Shown here one piece after another: positions 11,757-23,776 of a DNA stretch of 64,000 nt (positions are counted from its first letter, which is position 1; each line of letters opens with the position of its first letter). The notes under the pieces were generated by a model. That model ran no database searches, had not been told where the DNA came from, and saw only the letters and a program-made list of their open reading frames with translations. The stretch is from Spongospora subterranea f. sp. subterranea (lineage: Eukaryota; Endomyxa: Phytomyxea; Phytomyxea; Plasmodiophorida). The translations under genes were made by a program, and so were the position numbers. The stretch spans positions 34,209 through 98,208 of the forward strand of contig JAUGWO010000144.1 of assembly GCA_049724395.1 (NCBI GenBank), read 5' to 3'.

Positions 11757-13075
11757 CTATACGGGGAGGGCGTCGTCACCAGAACCGTTGACGTGTTCAC
11801 GGCAAAGAGGGCACGTAGCCTTCAGCACTAACCATTGATCCAAACACGATGAATGGAATTCATGATCGCATCTGCATGCAAAATTAGCGACTAGATAACT
11901 ATTGTGTCAATGAGTCATACGGTAAATGTCTCAGCCTATCACCGGTTGCAAAATCTACTTGACAAATTACGCAAGCATCAGACGCATTTTCCTAGAAACT
12001 TTTGAATACACTGACTAGAACATCAGATGCATACATACGGTTCGCGCATCATCCGCGTTATATATCCTTTCAGGAAGTTTTCTAACATCAGAGTTTGACA
12101 TTCCTTCATTAGGCTGAAAGAATCTAGGATGCACTTAAACATCAAGGTGAGGTAAAAGCGAGGAAGGTTGCCTACCGAAGAAGAAGAAGCAGACATGGTA
12201 GGCACATACCTAAACGTGAACATGGCATCAACACTTGCATACAGCATCACATAAATTGCCTACAGAACATAGCGAGAAGAAGCAACGGCGAGCATGCAAG
12301 TGCAACATGCATAACTATTATTGTCGTACAAAAGTACCAAAGAATTGGCGACGAGCCACGACACTCTGCTGCAGGATTTCCAAGTGTCCATAATAACCCC
12401 TGGAATCGCTCGATAAGGGTGCAAAACAAAATTGAATGGTGATAATCATTATTTACCAAGACTGTCCAGATAAATGAGAATGACCCTCGAACTTTGTCCA
12501 AATTTTGGACATTAATCATTAACTCATCTTGCCGACGCGAATGTGCAACATATCTCGCCTATGGCAAGTCAGATTAAATAAAATAGGACTGCAAAATTAA
12601 TATCTACCATTTCTTGCGGGAATATTATGCAATATCGAAGCAAAAATACTATTAGCCACATCTTTAATGGAACGTCGCATGATGTGTTAAAAGAAAATCC
12701 TAGAACAATGCAGCCGGCAATCAACTACAACAATATTCAGATTGTGCCATGATGGACTTGGGATTCAATAAACCTCAATGATGCCATAGGTCACTGCTAA
12801 AGCAATAAATCTGCTTGAGCTCCTGACATCATATACAACTTGATTCGCATTGGCTACCTGAGATCAAGTTGATGAGCCAATCCGTGCGGAGAAGAAATCA
12901 GCAATGAGACCAGAAGTTGGCGCTGTTGCGGTGGACCGGGACGATCACGAAGTAGCAGTGATTCGCCGCTTCTGGCCCTGGCCCTGTTGTGAAACGGGCC
13001 TGCCTGCTGCCAGCGACTGTCTTCCTCGGCCTGAAGCCTCTGTGCCAGAGCCAGCGAGGCTGCATCGTCAGCCAT
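11757..13075 (-). CDS. RING-H2 finger protein, probable E3 ubiquitin ligase
   Basis: The N-terminal exon from 13075 reads MADDAASLALAQRLQAEEDS, an Ala/Gln-rich helix like those in LRR/UIM-type RING proteins, followed by an Arg/Pro/Gln-rich stretch. Two C-terminal exons (11921-11991 and 11757-11871, 49-bp intron) carry a full RING-H2: CVICQVDF, then CDHEFHSSCLDQW, then CPLC. This matches C-x2-C...C-x1-H-x2-H-x2-C...C-x2-C spacing. An upstream exon has SNSDVRKLPERIY, the leader seen before many RING-H2 domains. Stop is TAG at 11757-11759. Internal exons around 12050-12720 are visible only in part (for example RRSIKDVANSIFASILHNIP near 12620), so their limits are approximate. Substrate is unknown. 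Confidence 0.75.
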
Positions 13076-13099
13076 GGCGAGGGCCAGCCAGATAAACCG

Positions 13100-16000
13100 A
13101 TGGAGATTGGCCTTAGAACTATATAGTAAACGAGCGGTAATTGAATAGATTGAGAGTAATTAATGAGAGTTTGAGGGAATTCACTGACAATCCAACTAGC
13201 ACCCACTTACGGAATGTACAGCAAAGATCAATCCGCACAGGGCCAATGAATAAAACAGCGACTGGGGCACAGTGGCGCAGAGTGGACGGGAAAAGTGGCG
13301 CAAAATGCCGAGATCAGTGGCGCAGATAATGGGAGACTGTGTGTGTCTGTGGGGGGAAAACGGCCCTGGCGCTCTGGCCCAGACACACCACCCAAATATC
13401 CTCGTTTAGGATTATCAAGGGTTCTCGAACAACGGGTGGTGAACAGAGGTTTATCTACTCGATCTAACGGTACACCGGTGATGGCTTGTTTATGGTGTGC
13501 CAGTGGCCTTGACCATCATACTGAACTTCAGAGGGTTATGTCTCAAAATGGGGATCAGTAAACGATTGTCACTTAATAACGCCAATGATCAGTTAGACGA
13601 GGTCATGCTGCTTATCGCCGCGGTGATTTCTTTGTTGAAATTACTCAGCTAGTGATGAAGATGATGGCATTGTCTCAACTGGTAATTTCTGACGAATGTA
13701 CGAGTATCAAAGTTCTGCTGAATAATTTATTAGCAAATATTCAGCAGCAGCATAACGTCGAAGTGGTTTTTTGTATGTTGTCATGTCAGATCTTAGTGAA
13801 ATTGTGAGTTTGCGCCATGGTCGATTCACGCCTAACGTTCGAGCATTGGTCCACAAAACACGCTGCAATTCCGGAAAATCGTGATCCATGAGGAGTCCAT
13901 TTTGGGATAATCCATTCAACGATAATGACTGGTCTTCAGCCTATTGTGTTAAAATACTTATTCGAATAGTGTTCCGGCCATCATTTTCTTCTCGACTGAT
14001 GGAGTTGCTGCGAATCAGCCGCCAACGAACGCGTTGAAATCTTATAACGGACGTCAGAATAGAGCAAACCCGTTAAAAGGATGGGCACAATCTCGCTTAT
14101 TCTGTTTTGTCGCCAATTCTCGTTAGTTTCTGGCGTTCTTTTCACAGTGGTTGAGGTAGTTTTGGCTAAAGGCGACACAGGTCTTTGAGAAGTATGGGCA
14201 TCCGGGTGAGTGTCGAACCGATACTGTCGAGTACCTCACTTCCGATTCAGGGCGTCTATCATGGATGGACTTTCCTCCGTCACCAATCTGTTCAAGCATG
14301 TACTATCTCGCCCATTATGAGCACCGTTTGGGAACGGTTTTGAACCCATCATTGGATTGATAGCCGTGCGTGTTCACGATGATGTTTACGATGGGCCCAA
14401 TTATGTGCCTTTAACCTCTTTTTTCACTTAACGCCCCCAATAGTTCGTCAAATAAACGTTGTACAACGCCTTTCAAAACCAGAGTGTGTTCGTCGAACTC
14501 ATCAATTCACGCGTGTCTGGTATTTTCTTCGAAGATACGCTGTCCGGTGGTGTATAATCTGATATAACCATCAATCTGGCATACAAATATCGTTATGAGT
14601 GGTTATCTGTGATCGCCCAATCTCCTGATGATATGGCCGAATGATAGTCGGGCGGAACGGTCTCACGAACAACACGCCGACAGAGACATGATTTGGTCAT
14701 ATCATCATGGGACTAATCATCGGCGATCACAAAAACCCATTCATAACGCTGAGATGTTACCTGATGAAACGACGGTTGTCGTATCCGGTTATGAAATATC
14801 GACAGGGTATTATCGATCAGAACACACAGTACCAACGAGATGTGCCCTCATGAGATGATGTAGCTCGATGAACGCACCATCGTTCTCAAAGCAATGGTAG
14901 AACCACTATTTGACGCCTTCTGGAAGCGTTAAACAAAACCAGTCAGCTGAAAATGGAGAATCGAGTTCGCCGTAAACATATATGCGATGTCGTCGTTAAC
15001 AATCATTGAACCGCTGGAGAGCCGTTCCCACAGTTTGCTGACGATGGAGCTAAATAGTACATCATTGAAAGATTTGGCTAATGAGGAAGGTCAATGAACG
15101 AAAGATGCCTCATTCGGCAGAGAAGTGCTTGACAATCCCGCTGCGGCGCTCTCAGGGCGACGATACTTTTCAAACACGTGTTCCGCCTTTCAACAAACTT
15201 TCAATGTAATTTACGATGGTGAGAAATTCCAGACGATGAGATCGGAAATGTGAGAAAAAACAATAAGAACCGGTCAATGAATTCAGTGCAGTCGATGATT
15301 CTCCAACCGATAATCGCGATGGAATTCACACCGGGATGAGACCATGTCCTAGCCCATGATTAAACCAGACCCGTGGCGGCTGTACAGCACTAACAGCATC
15401 TTATCCTGGCCGGGTGGTCAGCGAAACCAATCATCCAAACTTAGATGGCGATGCTCACGCTCTGATTCCGATAATGTGTTGGTTCGGATAAATTCTCATG
15501 AGTAATGATGGAGTACACATAGACGGCGACCCTGACAGATTATATGATAAAACCTGTCGGTTATCACGGAATACACGTTGACATAACTCAATCGTCGACG
15601 CTCCATGAAACGGGCCCTGAAATATAACGCAAAACGGAAACTTGTGCTTTTGGAAATATTAATCCGTATAAGCTTACAAGGGCGCCCACTAATGGATTTT
15701 GCCATTGCTCAGATACACAGAGCGATTACCTTCATCTCACCACATCCAGCTTTCCCTCTCATTGCCCATATACGTCGGTCATTCTCCACATACGAACGAA
15801 TGGGGCAGGGATTCCACGGCTAAGGGATCAAGGGGCGGGGGGAACTGCGGAAAGGGGATCAACGGGTAGGGGACCAACGCCGACGGGAACAATGGTTATT
15901 ATCACCATCAACGGCGGATTATAATTAAAACTTGAAATTGGGTTATGTCATTGGGGATATTCCGGGACTTGCAACTGACTGACTGACTGACTGACTGACT

Positions 16001-16739
16001 GACTGACTGACTGACTGACCGACTGACCGACTGACTGACCGACTGACTGACCGACTGACTGACTGACTGACTGCAGCAGCGGACCACAACTTGGCTCTGT
16101 AAGGCCCCGTAACGAATCAACGGAGAACTCGCTGCGGTAACCGATAATCGTTGCCAGTCATGTATTGGCGGTTGCCTGACTGTACGGAAAGATTGGCGTG
16201 GTCTGGCGCTACACCCGTATAGCTTGTGGCAGTATATATTTACATGTTGACGATGGGTAATCGGTGCGGTCAATTTGAATGGCGCTCGTTTTGACGATTG
16301 TGAGGAGATTCGGGAGCACTACGAGTCAACAGAATTCGAACAGGTCAATCGTTAACATCCCCGTGTGATTTTTCCCAACAGGTTCATCATCACCATATAT
16401 TGTTCATGGCGCTATCACGATCGTGATTGGATAAGCGGTAGACGATCGAGAGACAGTGTTTGATGGAATGGGAACAGAGGGAAATTGATGAGACTATTGA
16501 GCCCCGTCCCCGTTCATAATCACAATAAATCACGATTGGTCGAGATTAATGGGGGTGAGGTCCCATGATTCCCCTAACACCACATTCTATTCCCCGCTTG
16601 TACTAGTACTGATATCGATCGTCAAATTGCGAATATTGTCGGGGTGATACTGATCGTGTCGTGTTGAACTCCCCTTGATCCTCTATCGACCCGTTTTCCC
16701 CCCTGGTTAATATCATCATCACCATCGTCCCGTCAACCA
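13100..16739. other. Gene-poor stretch, no recognisable coding sequence
   Basis: About 3.6 kb in which all frames on both strands are cut by stops every few dozen codons. Base composition is similar to the neighbouring genes, so it may hold a decayed gene or several old insertions, but I could not match any frame to a family. The ACTG microsatellite at 15972-16072 lies inside it. Confidence 0.5.
15972..16072. repeat. Tetranucleotide microsatellite (ACTG/CTGA)n
   Basis: About 25 copies of a 4-bp unit (ctga) run with few interruptions. A ctgaccga variant is scattered through the second half, which suggests duplication of mutated units within the array. It lies outside any gene I can support. 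Confidence 0.95.
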
Positions 16740-18021
16740 ATGCCGGCCGTATCCGAGACGATATTCGATCTGATCCCATCCCCTGATCCAATCCCATCCC
16801 GACCCGATCGTTATATCTGTCGAATGCCTTGGAACACGCCTCCGACTTCATCCACCATCGGTATCGCCTCCTCCACCCAGATCCCCATCACCAATCTATC
16901 CGGATCACTATCGCCACCTCCTTCGGCCCACCAGTATCGGTCAGACTCCCCCTCGAATCGCCATTATCGCCATCTCAACCACCGGAATTCCCCCACAGAC
17001 ACGAACGGGCCTTGTTCGGTCGATCATCATCATGTCGTCCCGAACCGGCCGATTATCTCAGGAAATCGGTGCGATCCCTTCCGGTTCCCAGAAAGGATCA
17101 TATCGATCGCCATCGCTGTTCTACCAAACCCTCATTACCTCATCATAATCAATCACCAATAATTGGTTTAACCACCGATAAAAACTTCATCAAGGTCGAT
17201 CAACATTTTTTTTCCCAATTTCGTAGTTTTCGCTGTTTTTTGTTCTTTTCACCGTTGAACTTGTTCGGTTTTTTCTGTTTTTCACCTCGTTGAACGAGTT
17301 CCGGCGTCGTTATGTGTGTGTAGAGCAACGCGATTGAGGTGATCTTATCTGAACCGATCAAACGAGAACAGCGATTGCGATCCGATATCGCCGGGCGTCA
17401 CCCGAATTACGGAAAGGTAAATTGGCGGGCACGCGCTCGCCGTCGATCGGCGACCGAGATCGCTGATCGTCGTTGTGCGATTGGGACGCAGGTCCCCGAA
17501 TACCTGAACGGGATTAAGGACGAGATCGCCGTCGAATACGACTATATCGAGCGGATCCGGTCAACGGGCCAGGGGGCGACGGCGGCGGCACCGAAACAGG
17601 TCCAGATCGTCCCATTGGACGACGATGAACGTGTTCGTCTTCTCGACGCCCTCAAGATCAAATGGGGTCAGTCCCTCTCTTGGTTCTCGTTGTTGTTTCC
17701 GAAAGAAATTGCCTTTGTTCTCGATTTTGTCAATTTCCCATGATTTTTTTTGTTTTCTTGGAAAAACGTGTTCAATCGCAATTTCCGGTCGGTTTTCGGT
17801 GAAATCTGTTGATTGTAAAACAGCGGTCGTGATCTGATCTGGTATTGATGGGCGGTGGGTGATCAGTGGATATTCAACGGCAATACCAGTCGATAACGCA
17901 TCACATCGTCCTGGACACGATCAGTCAGGTCCATCGCAAAGAGAAGTACGAGCACGATCTGTCCCGTATCGAGGCCGATATCGCCCTCTTGTCTAAACCC
18001 AATATACTCATCCGCAAATAA
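16740..18021 (+). CDS. ENKUR: Enkurin-domain protein (flagellar doublet microtubule inner protein)
   Basis: Modelled exons: 16740-16809, 16881-17194, 17339-17416, 17492-17666, 17867-18021 (introns 71, 144, 75 and 200 bp). The N-terminus MPAVSETIFDLIP matches the ESIYNLIP start of the family. A Pro-rich part leads to PADYLRK, then SPIIGLTTDKNFIK (compare PVMGxxxxKNFI), then GKVPEYLNGIKDEI. The enkurin domain proper follows: LDDDERVRLLDALKIKW, then QYQSITHHIVLDTIS, then RKEKYEHDLSRIEADIALLS. In other eukaryotes enkurin (CFAP106) sits in the lumen of axonemal B-tubules, so the gene implies a motile flagellum. The N-terminal exon is less certain than the rest. The 200-bp last intron is long for this genome. 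Confidence 0.85.
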
Positions 18022-18521
18022 CCACAATTCGCATTGATCGGGGAACACAACGCGATCGATCATTTGACCCAATCAATCGCTCCAACAAATACAAACAATA
18101 AATTGCGATTTCCAACGTACAAAAACGAGATCGGAGTCGGTTTTTGGCGTTCGATATTGATTTCTCTATCACAATGATCTGATAAACTTGTTCCCAACAA
18201 CGTATCGCAAACGACTATCATATTCGAGATGAATGTTGTTGAACGTCATTGCCGAGATGGCGATCTGGTCGTGGATTAGGAAACGGGGAATTTGTCGCCG
18301 TTTGCGTTGACAAACTGGTCAACCAGATCTCGCCAAACGGTGTCTGTGGGGGAGAACAACCGGGCGGGATCTTCGACCAACGATCAAGATATTAATTGGG
18401 GGCGCGTTGACGAATCGAGATATTATATCTATCGAGTACAGGAACGGGGGATCATTACCATCATCACGAGAATGGGATCAGCGCCAGCGTTGGGGAATCG
18501 GTGGTAGATCGGGGGACAGAC
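18022..18521. other. Spacer between enkurin and the RhoGEF gene
   Basis: Some 500 bp on the same strand as both neighbours. The frame 18292-18507 is open but resembles nothing known and may be upstream leader of the RhoGEF gene. Confidence 0.4.
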
Positions 18522-21500
18522 ATGGCCAGGAAGCGCCGATCGTCGCGGCGATCGCGGAAGGGTCAATCGGCTGGTGGACACCTATTACCAATGACCCCAA
18601 CCTCGGTCAATCGTCGATCCCTGATCTGGAACGTGTCGCCAGATGGCGATCGGCACCCGATCGACATATCGTCATCGTCGTCGCTCTACGACACAATTCG
18701 CCAGGTTCCACCGAACACGCCATTGGTGTCGAAAACACTGATTGTGTCGACATACTTTAGTGCTCGTTGACCGTATTATCGTGTGTCGAACAGCTCTCCG
18801 CGCTCAACTCGCGATCGTCGTCGTCATCGGTTCCAGCTTTGTCTCGACTGGCTCCCACGTTATCAACAGCTTCGAATATGACCAATATCGCCATATCTGA
18901 TCAGGTCCAACATTTTCACAAAAAATCGCTTTCTTCATATTTGTGTTTGCGTTGTTGAACCGGTTCTCGTCGAAGATCATTGACGTTCTGATCTGTTTTG
19001 TTTGGGACATGTTCAGCCCGGAATATCGCTCGGGGCGCCAGATGAGTTTCGGCTGACGGAAGTGACGGCGATGATCGATCAGGATGGGACCGATACGGGA
19101 CAGGACGATAAAGGCTCAGATCTGGTCAATAATAGCGATATCGTCGCGACACAGATCAGACCAGAAAGTAATTTCGGTGTTTTCGACAACATTCGCCCAA
19201 GCGGGCGGTTCTGAATGGCGCTGCCGACGTTGTTGATTGCTCAGGCGAAACGCAATTGGAGTTGGCGATTCGGGAGTTTATCGACACCGAGAAATCGTAT
19301 CTGCACAAGCTGCGACAGATGAACAAGGAGTTCGTGACGCGTTTAGAGGCGTATAACGATCTAGATGGTCCTCGTCAAACACGACCGATTGACCCTAACG
19401 CGCGACGGGTTTCTGAATTGGCCAATCTGGCGCTGTTGTGTTAGGTGTCGTCCCGATCCTATCCTCGTCGCAGATCAAGCGCATATTCAGTAATATCGAC
19501 GAGATCGTGAAACTACACACCCAGATCTATCTTGAGATAAAGGTGCAGAGAAACACCACCGCGATAACGCCCCCCTCGTCGTTGGTCTGAACACAATTCC
19601 AGGCACTCCGAGGTCGTCCCCGGCTCGATCTGCCATTCGTCGACGTCCTGGACCGATTGTCGAACCGGATCCTGGATATTTACGCCATGTAATTGGGCGG
19701 TCGGTGATCGATCTGGCGATCTGATCGGTATTGTGTGTGATATCAGATACGCTGTCAATTACGCGTGTAATCAGAAGGTGGTTAACGAGCTCATCAACAC
19801 CATTCCCTCATTCGCCTCGTTTGTGGTCAGTCCCCTTCCGATCTCGTCACCAATCCCTCGATCACCGGACCAGAGTGTCTTTCGCTCGGCCATGGTTTAT
19901 CGCCACCCCGGATCGAGGGATTGGCGGTGCGGGGCGTAATTCAGGAGAATCGTGTTGGTGATTGTGTGGTGTGGATCAGGCCGTATCGGAGCGGTGCTGT
20001 AATTCCAAGATGGTCAAGTTATCATCATTACGAATGGAGCCAATCCAGAGATTATCGCGGTAATGATCTCTTTCTCTCTCTCTGCCCCATCAAACCCTCA
20101 TCCTCTCTCGCTCACCAATATTCTTCCGCCATTGAACACCATTGACATTATTCGATCTCACTGAAACACTTTTTCGATTTTGATGTCGATCTGGCAACTG
20201 TTGAAGTTCAGATATTGCCAACGAGGGTAGAAATCAGCAAATGAACGACATCGGTGAAGATGTTGGTGGTTGAGATGGGGTTTTGGGAACGGGATGTTGG
20301 AAAGGGTGTTGATTGATCTCATGGAACAGGTATATCATGTTGCTGGACTCGATCCGACGATACGCCAATGGTGTCGACCATCCCCTGGCGCTACTCGACT
20401 CGGTCCTGCACAAGTTCAAGGACGCCGCCGAACACATTGACGCCAGTATGAAGGTGGGCACAGGCGCGAACGGATCATTTCCCCCCTTATTCCATTGATT
20501 CTCCTTATTCCTCATCTTATTTCCAAAGCCCAATTTCCACAAGAACGTTGACATTCTCACAATTCTGCCACACTTTCACCAGTTTCGTTCCAATCAAAAC
20601 TCCATTTGAGTTTCGATATGTTGTTCCTGTCGAAAACATCTGCTCTCTCTCTCTCCCTCTGATCGGTTTTGTTTGGCCAGGTGGCGCAAGCGAAACAGAG
20701 GGTGATTGAGATCCAGGAGGTGTTTCTGGACAATATCCCCGACCCATCGCTGGTGGTCAATGGGCGATATTGTGTCAGGGAGTCGTCATTGCAGGTCTCG
20801 TTCATCGCCCTCTCCCAACACCATCCCTGATTGTCTGTGTGTCTGACGCCTTCCTCGCCTGTAGATGCTCTCCCACAAGAAGGGATGGGCTGGGGGATTG
20901 AAGCACATTCACAAGACCTACTCGTTCGTTCTCTTCAACGATTGTCTCATATTCTCGTCGATTCTATCGGATAATCCCCGACGCGGTATTCAATTTAACA
21001 ACAAACACGATCACAGAACCAAATCATTCCAACGGAACCAATATCGGCCACTCGACTTCATCACCACCCCGTTTGTGATCCGGAAAACAGTTTTTCGAAT
21101 TGCGAAAATCCGCGAAATTTGTTGGAAACGGGATCAATTAAAGCCATGTTCGTGTTTTGTCGTTCAGGACGAATGAAAGGGTTCCTGGATCTGTTATACA
21201 CAACTGTTGAAGATCACAGCTCAGATCAGAACGACACCACGTTCGTGATCACGTCATTACACGATCCATCGAAACCCTCCCTCTATATATTAGCGAAAAC
21301 GGTCAGAACCGCCACCGCCGTCGCTCGTTGGTCGTAGGTCTGAGACACCCTGGATGGAACAACAGGTCGAACAGAAGAAGGAATGGGTGGAGGATATGCA
21401 GATCTGTATCAGGCAACGGAAGGAGCTGCAACGACAGGGACTGGATTCGATCATCACAACCGATACGGAATCGATCAGGAGACGATCGCAGGACGTCGCC

Positions 21501-21803
21501 TCATTCAGTGAACAACAGTAATTCTCAACACATCTCTCGTCCTTCACAATCACTCCAGAACCCGTTAATTTCTTCACCGTTCTGTTTCACAATCGTTGGA
21601 ACTCACATCGGCACTTTCTTGTTGTTTTGGAACGTTTCGGCGCCGCGCGTTCGGGGTGACGATTGACCGATTCGTTCAGGATGACGGCGACGATGGAGTC
21701 GGAGAGTCTGCGATCGCCACTGCATCGATCGCCGGATTGTCAACTGCCGGACCAGATCGAGTTGGCCAAACGATTGACGCGTAAGGCATCAGCTAGACGA
21801 TAG
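18522..21803 (+). CDS. Rho guanine nucleotide exchange factor (DH-PH)
   Basis: The gene starts at MARKRRSSRRSRKGQSAGGH, a basic Ser-rich leader, with an early 57-bp intron. The DH domain begins at 19256 (LAIREFIDTEKSYLHKLRQM, the CR1 helix) and continues over exons with GVVPILSSSQIKRIFSNID, DLPFVDVLDRLSNRILDIYA, YAVNYACNQKVVNELI and LLDSIRRYANGVDHPLALL (CR3 region). The PH domain follows near 20700-21420 with SHKKGWAGG, IHKTYSFVLFNDCLIFSS, FVITSLHDPSKPSLYILAK and the final helix VEQKKEWVEDMQICI. The last exon is modelled as 21680-21803 after a 162-bp intron. DH-PH proteins load GTP on Rho GTPases and steer actin. Exon limits in the middle (19560-20330) are only partly resolved. Confidence 0.82.
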
Positions 21804-21936
21804 GGAGTATATCCTAACACGATCCCCTGGGCGACAACATTCCCCATCTCCCCAAGGACAAACATTCCCACTAAATATCATAACGATTCTTCAACGCGTT
21901 TCGAAATCGTTCCGATGGATTTTAGTGTTTCTGGTT

Positions 21937-23001
21937 TCACAATTGTTTCGTGGCCAATAAGGCCATAACCGCTTTCTGTGCATGAAGGCGATTCTCGGCC
22001 TGATCGAATATGGTGGTGGCGTGCTGCTCCAGGACCTGATCAGTGATCTCGTTGCCCCGGTAGGCGGGCAGGCAGTGCATGATCAGGGCGTCGGGCGCCA
22101 CGTCCCTGACCAGCTCCTGGTCGATCGTGTACGCCTTGAGCTGGTTCAGCCGATCGCCGGCTTCGGCTTCCTTCCCCATGCTCACCCACACGTCCGTATA
22201 GAGAACATCGGCGCCCCGAGCCGCTTCGTGAAGATCCTCGAACACTTTCACGCCCGCGTACGACACCCTCTCCAGTAGCCGATCGCTGGGCCAGAACGCC
22301 TTTGGCGCTGCGATATTGAGGTTGAATCCACAGTGTTTCGCGGCCCATATCCACGATATTGGCATATTACAGGCTCCATCACCGATAAAGCAGATCGTCT
22401 TCCCCTTATAATCGCCCAGTTTCTCACGAATCGTCTGAAGATCGGCCAAGATCTGACACGGGTGTTCGTCGTCGGTTAGGGCATTGATGGTCGGGATCTT
22501 GGCGTATTCGGCGAACTCGACCACGTCAGCCTGGGCGAATGTTCGAATGACGGCGCCGTGGACCATTCTCCCGAATACCCTGGCCGTGTCTTTCATTGGT
22601 TCTCCCCGCCCTAATTGCAGATCGGATGACGATAGGAAAATCGCCTGACCGCCCAGTTCACGGATTCCGACTTCAAACGATAACCGGGTTCGGGTCGATG
22701 ATTTGCTGAAGATCAGGGCCCAGACTTGACCAGCTAATGGCAGATTGTCATGGTGTCCACGGGTGGCTTTCATCTTGATGCCCAGATCGACGATCCGGGA
22801 TATTTGGTCCCCGGTCAGAGCTTCAATCGACATTAGGTTCTGCATTGTTGGCCACAGATGTGGTCGATTGCGATCAAATATGCGATAGCGGTGTAATATG
22901 GAATGGCGGGAAAGACCCTCGGCCTCAGAAAGCGGGTCACGGCCTCTGGATAGCTGTTCGGCAACGCGGCAGTTGCCAGTTGGGAAGTTGGCTTGGCCCA
23001 A
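21937..23001 (-). CDS. OTC: Ornithine carbamoyltransferase, intronless, bacterial-like
   Basis: This enzyme makes citrulline from ornithine and carbamoyl phosphate (arginine synthesis or urea cycle). One uninterrupted frame of 354 codons carries every family signature: FSKSSTRTR (carbamoyl-phosphate loop), HPCQILADL and HCLPAYRGNEIT (ornithine-binding Cys loop). The enzyme core starts at Met 53 (22845), the usual bacterial length. The first 52 residues are Arg-rich and could be a mitochondrial presequence or non-coding. Unlike nearly all other genes in the window it has no intron. Its wording (LSSSDLQLGRGEPMKDTARV, VIRTFAQADV) looks closer to bacterial ArgF than to animal or fungal OTC, which suggests lateral transfer; a tree would be needed to show this. 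Confidence 0.93.
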   Translation of the reverse strand: MGQANFPTGNCRVAEQLSRGRDPLSEAEGLSRHSILHRYRIFDRNRPHLWPTMQNLMSIEALTGDQISRIVDLGIKMKATRGHHDNLPLAGQVWALIFSKSSTRTRLSFEVGIRELGGQAIFLSSSDLQLGRGEPMKDTARVFGRMVHGAVIRTFAQADVVEFAEYAKIPTINALTDDEHPCQILADLQTIREKLGDYKGKTICFIGDGACNMPISWIWAAKHCGFNLNIAAPKAFWPSDRLLERVSYAGVKVFEDLHEAARGADVLYTDVWVSMGKEAEAGDRLNQLKAYTIDQELVRDVAPDALIMHCLPAYRGNEITDQVLEQHATTIFDQAENRLHAQKAVMALLATKQL

Positions 23002-23704
23002 CTCTGACCCTGTTCACCGATACACTGACGCATCACACGGGACAAGTCTAAATTTAGACCGGGGACTGCGTGACCGAATTGGGTTGCCCCGCTGGCAATG
23101 GACAGTGTCAAATGACGTGACGTTACCAGAGTCGTCACATTAGATCGATTCCTGGCCGTTTTTTAGTCGATTTATTTTGAACATCGAATGAAAAAGGATG
23201 CCCGATTGATACTATTTTCAGATATCAGGAGTGTCCCTGAACACCATTTTCTCCGATCGTTTGACTCATATTCATTTGAGAGGTTTCATGGATTTGGCGA
23301 TGGACTGCTCAACAGCCTGCGGCGGTGGTTGCAACACCAGCAGGTTAATGTCGCATATGCTGTTCTAGCGGGCAGCTATGGCACACATCGCAAATATCGA
23401 TCGGCTTCATCCACAAGAAAACAACCGATAGTAAACCTTGACATGGTTTATTGACTCCAAAGCATCTGATTAAACAACATATTCTGCTAAATTTTTATTG
23501 AATTGATTTTTGTATACGTAGCCTACAGAGTTCGAAACCCAGCAAAACTGGTTTTTTCACCAGAAACCTACTCCTCGATGTCATCAATTCTGTTTCGTCG
23601 ATGTCATCAAATCTGTTTCGATTTTATTTGCAGACGAGCGTAAATGTTAAAGAACATCCTGCTGATTTTTTATTGAACTGGAAAAAAATGCGGGCAACAA
23701 AAAT
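23002..23704. other. Spacer between OTC and tRNA-Val
   Basis: Some 700 bp with only short frames. The 88-codon plus-strand frame at 23188-23454 has no recognisable similarity. A near-duplicate phrase (tcgatgtcatcaa, tctgtttcg) occurs twice at 23574-23618. Confidence 0.4.
23699..23703 (-). terminator. RNA polymerase III T-tract after tRNA-Val
   Basis: Five consecutive T's on the transcribed-sense strand begin two bases after the discriminator region of the tRNA, the usual Pol III stop signal. Confidence 0.75.
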
Positions 23705-23776
23705 GTCCAAAGCCAGTCTCGAACTGGCGACCTCGTGTGTGTTAGACACGTGTGATAACCCCTACACCATTCGGAC
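23705..23776 (-). tRNA. tRNA-Val (anticodon AAC)
   Basis: The 72-nt minus-strand sequence folds into a full cloverleaf. The acceptor stem is GTCCGAA/TTTGGAC (7 pairs, one G-U). The D arm starts at GGTGTAGGGGTTATCAC. The anticodon stem CGTGT/ACACG has the loop CTAACAC, which places AAC at positions 34-36. The variable loop is AGGTC, and the T stem GCCAG/CTGGC has loop TTCGAGA. There is no intron and no encoded CCA. Five T's directly after the 3' end (complement of 23699-23703) would stop RNA polymerase III. Confidence 0.93.

Noticed and set aside
15972-16072. CRISPR-like or other regularly spaced array
   Set aside because: It is a simple 4-bp microsatellite without unique spacers, and the genome is eukaryotic.
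22040-22354. Arg-rich overlapping frame inside OTC
   Set aside because: Shadow frame of a well-conserved enzyme gene.
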